Shown piece after piece: positions 12,101-21,535 of a stretch of 64,000 bases of DNA (position 1 is the stretch's first letter; each line of letters begins with the position of its first letter). Location of the stretch: contig NC_087393.1 in assembly GCF_963675165.1 (NCBI RefSeq), positions 2,547,502 through 2,611,501 of the forward strand, in the 5' to 3' direction. The DNA comes from Halichondria panicea. Its lineage: Eukaryota; Porifera; Demospongiae; Suberitida; Halichondriidae. A model generated the notes under the pieces. That model made no database searches and was not told the origin of the DNA. It saw nothing but the letters and a program-made list of their open reading frames with translations. Made by a program: the position numbers and the translations under genes.

Positions 12101-12637
12101 ATATGCCAGATGTGTAATTGTTTCTTTGACCCACAAAACATTGTATAGATATGGAGTCAGTTCTCAGCCGAACCGTTACAACTGAAAATAAAGAATATGA
12201 ACGATGATAAATTGACTACTCTTCTACAAGCAAAGTTTCTAAATCTTGATTCAAGGTATATATTTATATTGACTTGTATCTCCCGCCGAGTTGTTGTGTA
12301 TAGCTACGTTTTTAGGACTACAATTATACAGTTATTATAGTGTCTGTATTACAAATAGTAGGTGTGTGGTGCCTCAGATTATTTTAATGTGATACTAGTC
12401 TGAAGGCATTGTGATCAGTCTCTAGGGTAGCACCAGGGTTCGGCTAGGGGGGAGGGTGGACTGTGAGATGCATTACAATTAACATACGTAGTTACTTACT
12501 TTATATCTTGAATTATGGATTCTATGTATGTGTTTGCTGTTTGCAGTGGTCTCAGGACTACGAGCACAGGGCTTATTGTACTGGACACATTACTTCCAGA
12601 CATTGTGTCAGCTCTGGGAAACAAACGTACGACATAG
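6164..12637 (+). CDS. RSAD1: RSAD1: HemN/HemW-type radical SAM protein (mitochondrial heme-trafficking)
   Basis: Sixteen exons join in frame to 391 residues and a TAG stop: 6164-6222, 6406-6509, 7636-7768, 7914-7959, 8028-8089, 8165-8270, 9733-9825, 10235-10285, 10380-10433, 10496-10559, 10621-10633, 10894-10975, 11150-11205, 11267-11321, 12149-12255, 12547-12637. The first visible exon carries the radical-SAM CX3CX2C motif (WPYCAQLCTYCNFNKY), which binds a 4Fe-4S cluster. Exon 2-3 give the FGGGTPS glycine motif, then LEANPSS, GVTRLSLGIQSLDD, the VIFGRPGQS segment, YEVSNFAKEG, HNMSYWTGCDYIGIGPGAHSR and a C-terminal GLRTTSTGLIVLDTLLP. These match animal RSAD1 in order. The family has the HemW fold, binds heme and is mitochondrial; it lacks the coproporphyrinogen oxidase activity of HemN. 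The N-terminus is unresolved: the exon frame stays open upstream with no convincing ATG, and a tgcag acceptor precedes TGG. The exon 5 donor (AAG|GTGGAC) is weak. Intron 6 (8271-9732) holds the initiator tRNA array. A decayed copy of the last four exons lies at 19250-22720. Confidence 0.92.
6929..7370. mobile_element. Long inverted-repeat element inside RSAD1 intron 2
   Basis: The left half (gataacattattaccatgg..., atcaaaagaaagctttt, tggatatttgg) is mirrored by the right half (aaatatccactt, agctttcttttgata, ...ccatggcaacggtgttatc). The element is about 440 bp with a short AT-rich centre near 7150. It is non-coding; the open frame on the minus strand across 7185-7382 is an artefact of the palindrome. 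Confidence 0.7.
8520..8591 (+). pseudogene. Initiator tRNA-Met pseudogene (first unit of array)
   Basis: The D arm, anticodon stem and T arm of an initiator tRNA-Met are readable (tggcgcagtgg, gggcccatagccc, ggtcgatggatcgaaacc), but the 5' acceptor strand (ataaact) no longer pairs with the 3' strand and the base 3' of the CAT anticodon region is changed. It is probably non-functional and is the oldest-looking unit of the array. Confidence 0.75.
8683..8754 (+). tRNA. tRNA-Met initiator (CAT), array unit 1
   Basis: A 72-nt cloverleaf: acceptor AGCAGAG pairs with CTCTGCT, D arm TGGCGCAGTGG (A box), anticodon stem-loop with the initiator GGG:CCC pairs around CAT, B box GGTCGATGGATCGAAACC, and the initiator-specific first base A. 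It differs from the vertebrate initiator tRNA, as I remember it, at one D-loop position. A run of T (gcgttttt) follows within 10 nt as a Pol III terminator. Unspliced. It lies in sense orientation in intron 6 of RSAD1. Confidence 0.95.
8831..8902 (+). tRNA. tRNA-Met initiator (CAT), array unit 2
   Basis: Identical in sequence to the unit at 8683-8754, with the same acceptor, initiator GGG:CCC anticodon stem and B box. It is followed by ctgccttttt as terminator. The 148-bp spacing and similar flanks (ctgtgtatt, aggcagtgatgtgtgtg) show tandem duplication. Confidence 0.95.
8978..9049 (+). tRNA. tRNA-Met initiator (CAT), array unit 3, two substitutions
   Basis: As units 1 and 2 but with C to T in the A box (tggTgcagtgg) and G to A just before the anticodon stem (gaagcAtgctggg). 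The acceptor, anticodon and T arms are intact. The A-box change may weaken transcription. The T-run terminator is present. Could be functional or drifting. Confidence 0.8.
9125..9170 (+). pseudogene. Truncated initiator tRNA-Met (array unit 4)
   Basis: The 5' half of the tRNA (agcagggtggcgcagtgg through gggtccataacccagagg) is present, but the T arm and 3' acceptor strand are deleted and replaced directly by a T-rich stretch. It also carries a C to T change in the anticodon stem (gggTcc). It cannot form a cloverleaf. Confidence 0.9.
9251..9326 (+). pseudogene. Initiator tRNA-Met copy with 4-bp insertion (array unit 5)
   Basis: Full-length copy with a 4-nt duplication (gcgtacgtgctggg instead of gcgtgctggg) between the D arm and the anticodon stem, giving 76 nt. 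Acceptor position 6 is changed to a G that would wobble-pair. The insertion disrupts the D-stem/anticodon junction, so function is doubtful. Confidence 0.75.
9413..9484 (+). tRNA. tRNA-Met initiator (CAT), array unit 6
   Basis: A 72-nt copy identical to unit 1 apart from one change in the 3' acceptor strand (cccctgcta), which creates an A-C mismatch at pair 6-67. Boxes A and B and the initiator anticodon stem are intact. A ccccttttgc terminator-like run follows. Likely still transcribable; charging may be reduced. Confidence 0.8.
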
Positions 12638-13119
12638 TCAGTTCCCAAATAATACAGTTTATTACAATAATTATACTGTTAGACTATTATCTTCTTATTG
12701 ACTACCTTAATGTCTAATATAGACGGGTAGTAATTTTAGCGTTTTCAGATCTGTTTTTAGGGTACTAATTTTGGCGGATTTGTAGCAAATTCATTACCAC
12801 AATAATATATTATTAGTCAAAAGATGTACAAGTATGAGTTGGAAAGTTTGGAGTCAGATACAGATGAAAAAATGGCTAGCTTGCTTACCCTAGTGACTAC
12901 ATATGCAAGGATCTTCAGCAGTGGACTGAGACATACCGTATAGCTGGTAATTTTGTACTATACAGTATAGATAGTTTATTATGCCTCGGTGCGCATGCAC
13001 AAGCGAGGTATACGGTAGTGTGTTTGTGTGTCTGTGTGTCTGTGTGTGTGTGTAGACTGTTTCAGCTGCTCAAGGATCAATGAAGTGCAAGTAAGAGTTT
13101 CTATAGGCTTCTAGTCATG

Positions 13120-13560
13120 TTTTCTTGGCTTGGTATTTGTGGATTTGCAAAATCCTTATGCCTAGTTTTGCTTACTTGGAATGCCATTGCAGCCTTTTCA
13201 AAAGAGTCCGTAGCAAAACTTGTTCACCGAGTGTTGCTACTCTATTTAGTAATTAGCTCTGTACTAGAACGCTAGCTATTGGTAGCTCCAAGAGTGAGAA
13301 GAGAGCTGCAAGGCTCTGCTGACTTGCAGCCATTAATTTTAGACTCGAACTTTTGGCATCGATCGTTATAACAACAATCATCATCGATCATTACCCACTC
13401 TTTGAGTTTCCCTGTGATTCTGGATTCTGCATGCAGCAAAATCAAAAATGTTCATCATGATAATTATAATCAATGTGTGTATAAAAGCTAACTATTAGTA
13501 GCTTTATGTTATGTAGCTTTGGCACCTCCACCGAGGCATCAGCACCCGCGGTGCTTTCAT
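13120..13560. repeat. Dispersed repeat, copy 2
   Basis: Collinear with 1-715 over about 440 bp, including the gtgttgctactct, gctctg(c/t)actagaacgctagc and gaggcatcagcacc segments. It lacks the internal stretch present in copy 1. Together the two copies flank the NPRL3-RSAD1 interval in direct orientation. Confidence 0.75.
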
Positions 13561-13618
13561 TGATGCATTTTTCATACCCATTGTAAAGAAGCGCTTACCC
13601 TCATCAAAATTCAGGACG

Positions 13619-13685
13619 CAGTGGCAGATCCATGCAGTACTTTCAAATGAAACCCCCTTTCCAATGTCCTGGATCCGCCACTGGG
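13619..13685. mobile_element. Short inverted-repeat element
   Basis: Ends cagtggcagatccatgcag and ctggatccgccactg are imperfect reverse complements enclosing aaacccccttt. A related end is visible at about 750-790, where the sequence reads in reverse agtggggtagccaggattttgg. Confidence 0.6.
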
Positions 13686-14152
13686 ACGGGAAAGTAAATT
13701 CTAAGTTGGGATTGGCCTAATAGGAGAGAAATGATTCATGCACGCATCACTACTAGGTGATACTCCATCAGTTGCTCTTTGTATGATTATAGACTATATT
13801 TTGTTGAGCTCATACGGCGAATCACTGGCAGGCAGCGTGCCACGTTCAAGATTCCACAAGTAAAAGCCCAAAACACACTAAATACTAAATACAGCATACA
13901 CAGTGGAGCGGATGCTCCCCACAAAAGGCACCTGCAGGTCCCTAGTTAATTACAAAGAACATAAGAGATCATGTATACAAAAGAAAGTAATAATTATAGT
14001 AGCAAGAAACAATGCACATACAATACACATTAAACTACACAAGAAGCTACACAAGAAATATAGGACACGGGTAACTACGTACGTGTCAAAGTCGTTACAA
14101 CTTTTCTAATGCACACTTAACTATTGAATGATACCCAGGGTCGACGGCAGAT

Positions 14153-17100
14153 CTAGTTTGCAATGAGTGGCTCTCGATAGTGATGATCATCGTCATCAAC
14201 GTTGTTCGAAGCGAAATTCCTTCTGAGGCGCCTTCGATTTCTCAATTTGTTCACTCTGTAAACAGCATGACCAATTATAATCCCGCCAAACTGCGCGAGT
14301 GCAATAGTACCGGAAGTGTAAGAAACAGCTAGTCTTGTCACAATATCATAACTATCTACGTATAGTAACGTGCATGCCAAAAGCATTAAGTTTAGAAGGA
14401 AAGATTTTTCCAATACTGACAAATACCATTTCTGATACACGTTACTGTAAAAGCCAACGAAGGCTGTGGTCACTGCTATGACTAGTAAGTACATCCTGGG
14501 CAGCACAGCCGAAGTTGTGGCGGAGGTTACAAGAATGACTCCACGAGCGAACAGAAGAGCTCCAATCCAATATTGGTGTTTGTCTTTCAGTGGTCCAGTG
14601 TAGGAATCAAACAATGGTTTCCACCGCTGGATCCATCTCAGTGCCCAAACATTGTTTATTTTCCTAAGTGGTTGTATAAAAAGCAGAGTTAACATAAATG
14701 GAGCCCACAAAAATGTCAGGCAAAACAGAGCAAATACAAAGAGAACGCCATGAAGCAAGCCAACATAGGGAATATTTGCGTCTTCAGTCCATACCACCAT
14801 ATAGCCACCAGGATAGTAGAGGTATGTAAATCTGAGTACTTTGATGATAAAGCGCAATATCTTAGAGTATGAGAGAAGGAAGATGGTAGCCAGCACAGGA
14901 ATAGAGTTGTTTCCGAAGAATCTTGAAGCTCTGAACGAGTACTTAGAGGCCAAGATTATCAGTCCAGCAATTATCCAGACATACAATGGAAACAAAAATT
15001 GTAGCCATGTTTTCCAGTAGGCATTCATTCCAACAAAGAAACAAGTTTCGATTCCAAAATCCAGATTTAACCATGCTAAAAACACTCTGACAACACTATA
15101 GTATGCATTTTTATATTCTGGCGGCAGCGTTGTGTGTATATTTGCCCAAACGATGTTGGTGTAAAACAACAGCCCATTAATTGATCCAATTGCCACTGTT
15201 AAATCAAGAAGGTGAATAAATGACACCAACAACAGACCTGCCAAAAGAAAAACTAAAAGTAGAGCTATGTGATTGTTGCTCGAACATTTTTGACACTCAG
15301 AATTTCCAAGCACTATGCTAAAATTGTCCGCACAACTTCCGCAAAGCAAACCTGACCGTCCATTACTACATAGCACATCATGATCACTGAGATTGAATAG
15401 ATAATCACCAGGTTTGCAGTAGCCATACGGGCAGTACTGAGTTAGAACGATGTCATTGCTGTTCATCTTGGTGTAAAAACCTATCCATTGTGTACCAGTA
15501 CGATAAATGGCCGCATTATGATTTTGTATTGTACAGCTAGAAATTTTGTTTTTGCTGAGAAACTCGTTGCACACACACGATGGTGGATATTGCAATTCAT
15601 TGATTGCAAATCCCATCGGGCAATCAAGTAAGGTGAAGTTTTTGTACACTGGTGTAGTGAGTAATGTTGAAGGAATGACTTTAGATTGTTCATATTTCAG
15701 TAGATCATTATTTAGTATGTCATAGTTTCCATAACGACCAGTAGAGGTTAGGTTTACTTTGAGAATAAGTGTTCCATTTGTGGCGTTATACGAGTGCAGT
15801 GAGTACGTCAGATCATTGCATTTCTCAAAATTAACTGCCTGGACGGACTGCCCTACCCCTAGATCCACGCTAGTGGGCTCCCCGGACACACTATCGAGGA
15901 TACTCGCATAAACTGTGGAGGTTAGCGTACCGAATTCGTCCCCCACAACCGTTGCAGACACATTAAACTTCTCTCCTGGATACAGTTCTTGACTAGAGAC
16001 TAGAATATAGCTAATATTAGCACAAGCTGAATCATCATTTGTAGTACACAAGCAAACACGTTTAGGGTCGGAAGAAATCAGAGATGACTCGAGGGTATTG
16101 TTAAATTGAAAAAAATCCTTGAAGACATCGACTGACTTTGCAGGGGAACTGGCACTGCTTGATACTGTGCAATCATCATGTAGAGCTGCTCCATAGATGG
16201 CATTTCCACCTCTCCCAGCTGTGTTGTTTGTAAATTCCAGAGTAATATTTAATGAATACGTTTTGTCAGACATCAAAGGTATCTGGTAAAAGCATTTTGA
16301 TGACTGCAAGCTGTAAGGATTCTTCACCACATATATGGCTCCACCAACATCTGTAGCATGATTGTTCTCAAATATCAAGTGTGTATTGTTATTAAGAACC
16401 AACTGTGAGTCAAACAGAGATATTCCTGCTCCTTGAAATCCGTTGTTGTTAACTAAATAATTTCTTTCATTGATGATTAGATTGCTATGCATTACAGTGA
16501 TTGGTGTACCAATATTGTGTTCAAATGTGCAATTTTCAATAACAGCATTCACAGAACCTATTAACTGGAGAATAGTGTGACCTGAGCTTAACAACTCGTT
16601 CTGAAGAAATAAAATTCTTGAAAACACGACTATAGGAGCGTTTGCCATGTCGGAAATGGATGTTGCATCAATTTTTACAACAGAACTCCCAAAGGTATTA
16701 TTCAAAAAACTGCAATTGTCGACGGTAATAAATTTTCCAATTTTATTTTTCTGTGTAGAATTAGCTTCATTTAATAAAACGTTTAGTACAGTCCCACCAT
16801 TTCTCACAAACAAACAATTTTGAATTAGCAAAGCAAAGGCCATAGAATCGAATGATGGGATGTTTAGATAAAGTGCAGTATCTGAAATATCATAGAAGAT
16901 AGTATCATTAAAAGATATGTTGAAAGTGTTATTTGTAATTGCTTCAACATTTCCTTCAATCGATAACAGAAAATACACGCCATATGAAGACCTCAAAATT
17001 TGTGACTGTGAGAAATTAGCATTTAGTATTATTCCGGAAGTTTGGTCACTAACAATTTTCACTCCTGCTTTAGAAGTACTGGAAATGTTTGATCTCACAA

Positions 17101-18187
17101 TGCTTAACGTAGCAAGGCAATTTTTTGAGCAAAGGTCCAAGTGAATACCATCTTTTGTTTCACTGGCTATTTTAGAAGATTCAAGCTTTGTTACAATTTC
17201 ACTCTCATCAGAAAGTGACAGCGAAATACCACCGATCAACGAACTCTGACAAAATGAAATGTTGACAAAACCACCATTTAGGGTATAAACAGAAATTCCA
17301 GTGTTACGGCTATTAACTTTTGTGTTTTTGATTTCAACATTCACATCACAATTCATATTTGTGATTGCAACACCGTATAATGTTTGATCCACTACACACT
17401 CGATGACACTAACAATTGAAGGACTGCCGGTAAAAGACAAGTAAATTGCTTGACTAAATCCAGCAGCAAGACTGGACGTTATGTTGCTTTGCGTCACTGC
17501 TACTTTCCAGGGTTTTCCATTGCTGACAATGTCAATTGAGAAGATTGTTAAAACATTGAGCGCAAACATTGAGCAATTTGTAACGGTCATATCACCTGGT
17601 GTAAAATCATTACTGTTGTATTGCTGCGTAACGTTCAAAATGCTCTCATTGAAGTTTGAGTCAGCAATCGCAATGTTAAGCACATTTTCAATACTTAGCT
17701 GCAAAGCAAACACATCTATTTGCATTTGCTCGTAAAATTGAACCATTGAGATACTGATTTTAGGAAGATATCGATCCTCATTTGAACTCAAGACAGTAAA
17801 AAAAACATGACTCAGTTGTAATTTAGTCATGTTATGGAGCAGAATGCCTCTTTGGGGTCCAATTTTGATTGTGGCATCAGCACTTGAAGAAGCAAAGTGT
17901 ACATAGTCCCGATCTTTCAACACAAAATCATGTGCCGTCAAGTTGTGGGTACCACCCAAAAATAGCAAAGTAATGTTAGTATAAGACTCGAAGTATGTTT
18001 CTGAGTTCAAAGCGTAATCATTCAGTGTGTAGCACTGAGAATTATTTGGACAGTCAGGATTCGAGGGCATTGGTGTGACATAGAATTTGTTATCAGATAG
18101 CACACCATGTGTACTGCCACAGAGCAGATAAATGACGAACAAGAATGCGCTACATCTATCCTGTATATACACAGAAATTAACAACAT
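14153..18187 (-). CDS. Intronless beta-helix ectodomain, multipass membrane protein (1344 aa)
   Basis: A single uninterrupted ORF. Residues 1 to about 28 form a hydrophobic signal sequence (AFLFVIYLLCGS). Residues ~30-700 are Asn/Ser/Thr-rich with dense N-glycosylation sites and repeated short strands of the type 'IENCTFEHN', 'VDNCSFLNN', 'IQNCLFVRNGG', 'TNCSMFALN', the look of a right-handed parallel beta-helix. Residues ~850-970 are cysteine-rich (DCPMGFAINELQ, then GLLCGSCADNFSIVLGNSECQKC). From about 975 to 1310 come roughly nine to ten hydrophobic segments with motifs LDLTVAIGSINGLLFYTNIV, WLNLDFGIETCFF, LLSYSKILRF, VVWTEDANIPY, PLFDSYTGPLKDK, EKSFLLNLMLLA. The tail is basic then acidic and ends REPLIAN. 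The same layout is found in the 1159-residue protein at 32200-35679. I do not recognise a named family; it looks like a surface receptor or channel-like protein. Confidence 0.85.
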   Translation of the reverse strand: MLLISVYIQDRCSAFLFVIYLLCGSTHGVLSDNKFYVTPMPSNPDCPNNSQCYTLNDYALNSETYFESYTNITLLFLGGTHNLTAHDFVLKDRDYVHFASSSADATIKIGPQRGILLHNMTKLQLSHVFFTVLSSNEDRYLPKISISMVQFYEQMQIDVFALQLSIENVLNIAIADSNFNESILNVTQQYNSNDFTPGDMTVTNCSMFALNVLTIFSIDIVSNGKPWKVAVTQSNITSSLAAGFSQAIYLSFTGSPSIVSVIECVVDQTLYGVAITNMNCDVNVEIKNTKVNSRNTGISVYTLNGGFVNISFCQSSLIGGISLSLSDESEIVTKLESSKIASETKDGIHLDLCSKNCLATLSIVRSNISSTSKAGVKIVSDQTSGIILNANFSQSQILRSSYGVYFLLSIEGNVEAITNNTFNISFNDTIFYDISDTALYLNIPSFDSMAFALLIQNCLFVRNGGTVLNVLLNEANSTQKNKIGKFITVDNCSFLNNTFGSSVVKIDATSISDMANAPIVVFSRILFLQNELLSSGHTILQLIGSVNAVIENCTFEHNIGTPITVMHSNLIINERNYLVNNNGFQGAGISLFDSQLVLNNNTHLIFENNHATDVGGAIYVVKNPYSLQSSKCFYQIPLMSDKTYSLNITLEFTNNTAGRGGNAIYGAALHDDCTVSSSASSPAKSVDVFKDFFQFNNTLESSLISSDPKRVCLCTTNDDSACANISYILVSSQELYPGEKFNVSATVVGDEFGTLTSTVYASILDSVSGEPTSVDLGVGQSVQAVNFEKCNDLTYSLHSYNATNGTLILKVNLTSTGRYGNYDILNNDLLKYEQSKVIPSTLLTTPVYKNFTLLDCPMGFAINELQYPPSCVCNEFLSKNKISSCTIQNHNAAIYRTGTQWIGFYTKMNSNDIVLTQYCPYGYCKPGDYLFNLSDHDVLCSNGRSGLLCGSCADNFSIVLGNSECQKCSSNNHIALLLVFLLAGLLLVSFIHLLDLTVAIGSINGLLFYTNIVWANIHTTLPPEYKNAYYSVVRVFLAWLNLDFGIETCFFVGMNAYWKTWLQFLFPLYVWIIAGLIILASKYSFRASRFFGNNSIPVLATIFLLSYSKILRFIIKVLRFTYLYYPGGYMVVWTEDANIPYVGLLHGVLFVFALFCLTFLWAPFMLTLLFIQPLRKINNVWALRWIQRWKPLFDSYTGPLKDKHQYWIGALLFARGVILVTSATTSAVLPRMYLLVIAVTTAFVGFYSNVYQKWYLSVLEKSFLLNLMLLACTLLYVDSYDIVTRLAVSYTSGTIALAQFGGIIIGHAVYRVNKLRNRRRLRRNFASNNVDDDDHHYREPLIAN

Positions 18188-19249
18188 TAAACATGTTGCA
18201 TAATAAAATTAATAGATGCGATAAAATTGTATGCGATAAAACACCTGAACTTTACTGTATATATATACCATATGTATCTTGCTTCTGTCTTTTAAATAGT
18301 GTCTTGTTCTAGAACTCTGTGTCCATTGTGATTGTTATCTAGTGTGATACATCTACCAGAGACAAAAGTTAGGCCCTAAGACCCACCCCCAAGTTTTCAG
18401 TATTTGCAAGACAAGACGGAATGCATAGATCTACCACAAGTATCTTATCATAAGGACAACATCACAACATTTTTTTTTAATGATATTCATAATGATGATA
18501 CCCAAAAACTCTCGACCAGATTGTAGTGAGGGTGATTTTTTTCTGGATTTCCAAAGCTCATAAGACAGACCAATTTAACCTGTTCTAGAAGACTATATGG
18601 AATGTATTGACTTCGCAACTTTGGAATAATTATTGTGACAGCTTTGCCAATATCTGGAGTTTTCCAATAATTTATGGCAGATAAATTATTGGCACACTGT
18701 TTACTGTTCTCTTTGATCTTAGAGGTCAAATGCAAACCACTTAGGTCCATGATGTGTATGAACATCAAAGGAAAACCACGATACAAATCCATACTAACAA
18801 TTAAGCAGGGTTCCTACCTATAGCCTCGATTCCAGGCCGCTCTCTATTTTACCCACGATGAAGCGACCTTGTCTACCTTTACCTGCAGTGCAAGTAGCAA
18901 CTATGAAAATAAGATCCACTAAATATTGCTCAACCACGAATAAATATCCCCCCCCCGAAAATCTCCCAGTATACGGTATAGCAGGGCAAACTCCAACAGT
19001 CGAAAAGTACCGTATAGCGTGTAATTTTCGTGGGGCAAAATATTCGTAGTTTTCGTGGTTGGAGGTCTGACCACGAATATTTTACCCACGAATGAAGCGA
19101 CCTTGCCTACCTTTACCCGCAGTACAAACTCCAAACCACGAAAATATTACCCACGAAATGTCTCAATATTGCTGAACCCACGAATATTTTGTCCCCCGAA
19201 AATTACCCGCTATACGGTATACAATTTCATTGAATTATAAGTTCGTACA
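18188..19249. other. Intergenic with MITE copies
   Basis: Holds the upstream region of the minus-strand 1344-residue gene, a partial TACCGTATAGC-family element (18849-18978), the full copy at 19008-19219 and the end sequence tagcctcgattccaggcc at about 18822. A minus-strand open frame at 18487-18792 (101 codons) overlaps sequence related to the dispersed repeat at 20060-20170 and has no recognised domain; I do not call it a gene. Confidence 0.55.
19008..19219. mobile_element. MITE, TACCGTATAGCG family, copy B
   Basis: Starts TACCGTATAGCGTGTAATTT and ends with the inverted form GCTATACGGTA. The interior matches 5726-5926 almost base for base (gtggttggaggtctgacca, gaatgaagcgacct, aatgtctcaatattgctgaac), which indicates recent spread. 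Confidence 0.85.
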
Positions 19250-20210
19250 GCCTGCCACACTCTTATCAGTTATGCATGACCGTTACCAGGAGTGTACTCC
19301 TGCTGATTAGGATATAAATCTTGCTACAATGCACTATTAACAACGGTATAGCCATGGGGCTGTGTGGAATGCATCTATTAAACATGTGCAGGTTCTTGAT
19401 GTAGGAGATGGTGTGTTGTTGAGGAAGCACCTAACTAATAATCGACGATGAATCCAAAGTGAACCTATAAGTATTACCACGAAATCGTTCACCTTCATCA
19501 GGCCGGAAAAAGTGATAGCAATATGTTTGCGTTACAGAGGGTCTGAGCAATGACATAATTCCGCACAATGAATTGTGACACTATAGATTGTATATAGACC
19601 GGCATAATTATTTGAGAGTTCGACTACTGACTGTGTTGTACGGGATAATCTACTAACGTACAGCAGGTAATTTCGTTGGTGCAAATGTTCGTATGAACTG
19701 CCCAATTAATTCGTACATGCAGCTCATGATAATGACGTTAAACCTATTGCGGTAGAATAATTCAATTTTCATAATGCTGTACAATAATAAATATGCCCGC
19801 TATATGGTTGTGACACAGCCACGAGTGCCATATATATGGGATATATTGGCTAAGTAGTACGCAGCTCCCCCCCCCCCCCAGGGCAAACATCACTACTGAT
19901 TCAATATCTACAATGGGTGCACAGTGAAGCTGATTTGTTCAATTTTTTTGGCGTCATGTAATCTGATTGAGTCACTATACAGAGCACAAAAACCTCTATG
20001 CCAATATCCAACGCTATGCCAATATCTAGATACTGGAGTCTGCAGTGCCATATGTCACACTGTTACTGCATGTTCCCTTTGATCTTAGAGGTCAAAATGC
20101 AACACATTTTACCACATAATAATTATGATGTGTATTTTGTACATAAAAGGAAAACCACAAATCTCATACCCACTAACAAGGCCGGGTATCTGCCAAGGCC
20201 AAGGGTCTTA

Positions 20211-20354
20211 ATTAAAATCTGCTCCCGAGGACATTTTAATTGCATTCCGATCGTCTAATTTTCCTTTAGTACCTTGTAAATTCACTGTGGTTGGAGGTGA
20301 AAAAGTAGATGATCGGAATGCACTTAAAATGTCCTCCGGAGGTAGATTTTAATT
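20211..20354. mobile_element. Palindromic MITE (144 bp)
   Basis: Left arm aattaaaatctgctcccg, then aggacattttaattgcattc, is mirrored by gaatgcacttaaaatgtcct, then ccggaggtagattttaatt. The centre ttcctttagtacc...cactgtggttggagg is shared with the element at 45272-45466, so the two are one family; here the outermost CAGAGGAGG ends are missing. Confidence 0.75.
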
Positions 20355-20402
20355 TTTGAGCCTGACTCTATCCCTGGGTATCTGCAGCATATACCCTAGA
20401 GT

Positions 20403-20512
20403 TAGAGGAGGTCCGAAACGAGTACCTCGATTTGAGTTAACACATGCATCAATATGACTTTACTGTACATGACCAAGCCTAATCGAGGTACTCATGTGGT
20501 ATACCTCCTCTG
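20403..20512. mobile_element. CAGAGGAGG-type MITE with perfect 9-bp TSD
   Basis: Ends (t)AGAGGAGGT and ACCTCCTCTG bound a palindrome containing gagtacctcgattt and aatcgaggtactcat. It is flanked by identical ccctagagt at 20394-20402 and 20513-20521. Confidence 0.85.
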
Positions 20513-20974
20513 CCCTAGAGTATATGAATACAGAGGAAGTAAGCCAAGGTCAATAGGGTCACGTTTAATAAACATCTTATCCTGGGTTCTTGACCAGCTA
20601 CAGCTTATGTGTTGCTCTTGATCGTTTATTCGCCTGCTTGGAAAGCTTAATTGCTATACACATCAACTCTATATAGCTACAGAAGGCTAATTTTCCATAT
20701 CTTGTGGTTTCGAGGTTATTAACATTAAAGGTTGCAATTAAATCTGGGATCTCTTCTACATGTAGTTCTCTCAAGCTGGTTCGTCTGGGGCGCGATATAG
20801 CTCAACTGATTTCTGCTGTGATTATAAGAGGATAAAGCTAGTGGTGGTGTATAAACCCAGGGGCGCGAGGGTGAACTCAGTTTTACATAAACCCACGTGG
20901 TGTTTTAATTTTTGACCTTTTGACATTGGCGCACCTCCTCTGGTATGAATAGACCCGTAAGCAAGATCAGTAAC

Positions 20975-21535
20975 TTTGTGGTGTTCTCATAGTATAAGTC
21001 ACAATGCTGACCATGGCTATCTTTGGGTGTATTGTGGTTTTATCTTCCAGTTGTGTGTACTTCATTAGTACTTTGTGGTGTTCTCATAGTATAAGTCACA
21101 ATGCTGACCATATGGCTATCTTTGGGTGTATTGTGGTTTTATCTTCCTGCAGTTGTGTGTACTCCCGTTAGTAGCTCATAGTATAAGCCACAATGCTGAC
21201 CCAGACTGCGCCCGAGGCTGAGGTTGTTTATAAACCAAGCATTCATTACTTGCACATATGCAGCATACCGTTACGGCGTATAATCTGGTTCATAAGCGCA
21301 CATCAATTGGTTAGCAGACCATAGATAGAGTAGAGAGGGATTGGAAATGATGTACAAGGAGGTACGACATCCGCGTGTCATCTGCGTGTCTTAAACACAC
21401 ACATTCCTTATTATATTGAACTTTGACCTAAGGAATGTGTGTCTAAAACATTTCCTTTGACACACGGATGTCGTACCTCCTCTGATGCTGACCATGGCTA
21501 TCTTTGGGTGTATTTATCTTCCTGCAGTTGTGTGT
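20975..21535. repeat. Tandem duplication (~90 bp) x2-3, split by a MITE
   Basis: The unit tagtataagtcacaatgctg, accatggctatctttgggtg, tattgtggttttatcttcc, agttgtgtgtact occurs at about 20985-21065 and 21075-21165. Partial third copies lie at 21177-21200 and 21485-21535. The palindromic element at 21355-21484 lies between the parts of the last copy, so it inserted after the duplication. Confidence 0.75.
21355..21484. mobile_element. CAGAGGAGG-type palindromic MITE
   Basis: Left arm (caAGGAGGTACGACATCCGC...) mirrors the right arm (...CGGATGTCGTACCTCCTCTG), with a second nested pairing of cacacacattcctta and taaggaatgtgtgt. It is nearly identical to 60711-60831. Confidence 0.85.

Larger units (their letters stand above)
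12638..14152. other. Intergenic between RSAD1 and the 1344-residue gene
   Basis: No gene is seen. Contents: a partial end of the TACCGTATAGC MITE at about 12935-12975, a degenerate GT-rich microsatellite at 13019-13054, a second copy of the repeat found at 1-715 (13120-13560) and a short inverted-repeat element at 13619-13685. Confidence 0.6.

Noticed and set aside
14153..18187. GPCR assignment for the multi-TM module
   Set aside because: There are about nine to ten hydrophobic segments, no DRY/NPxxY motifs and no GPS/GAIN cleavage site visible.
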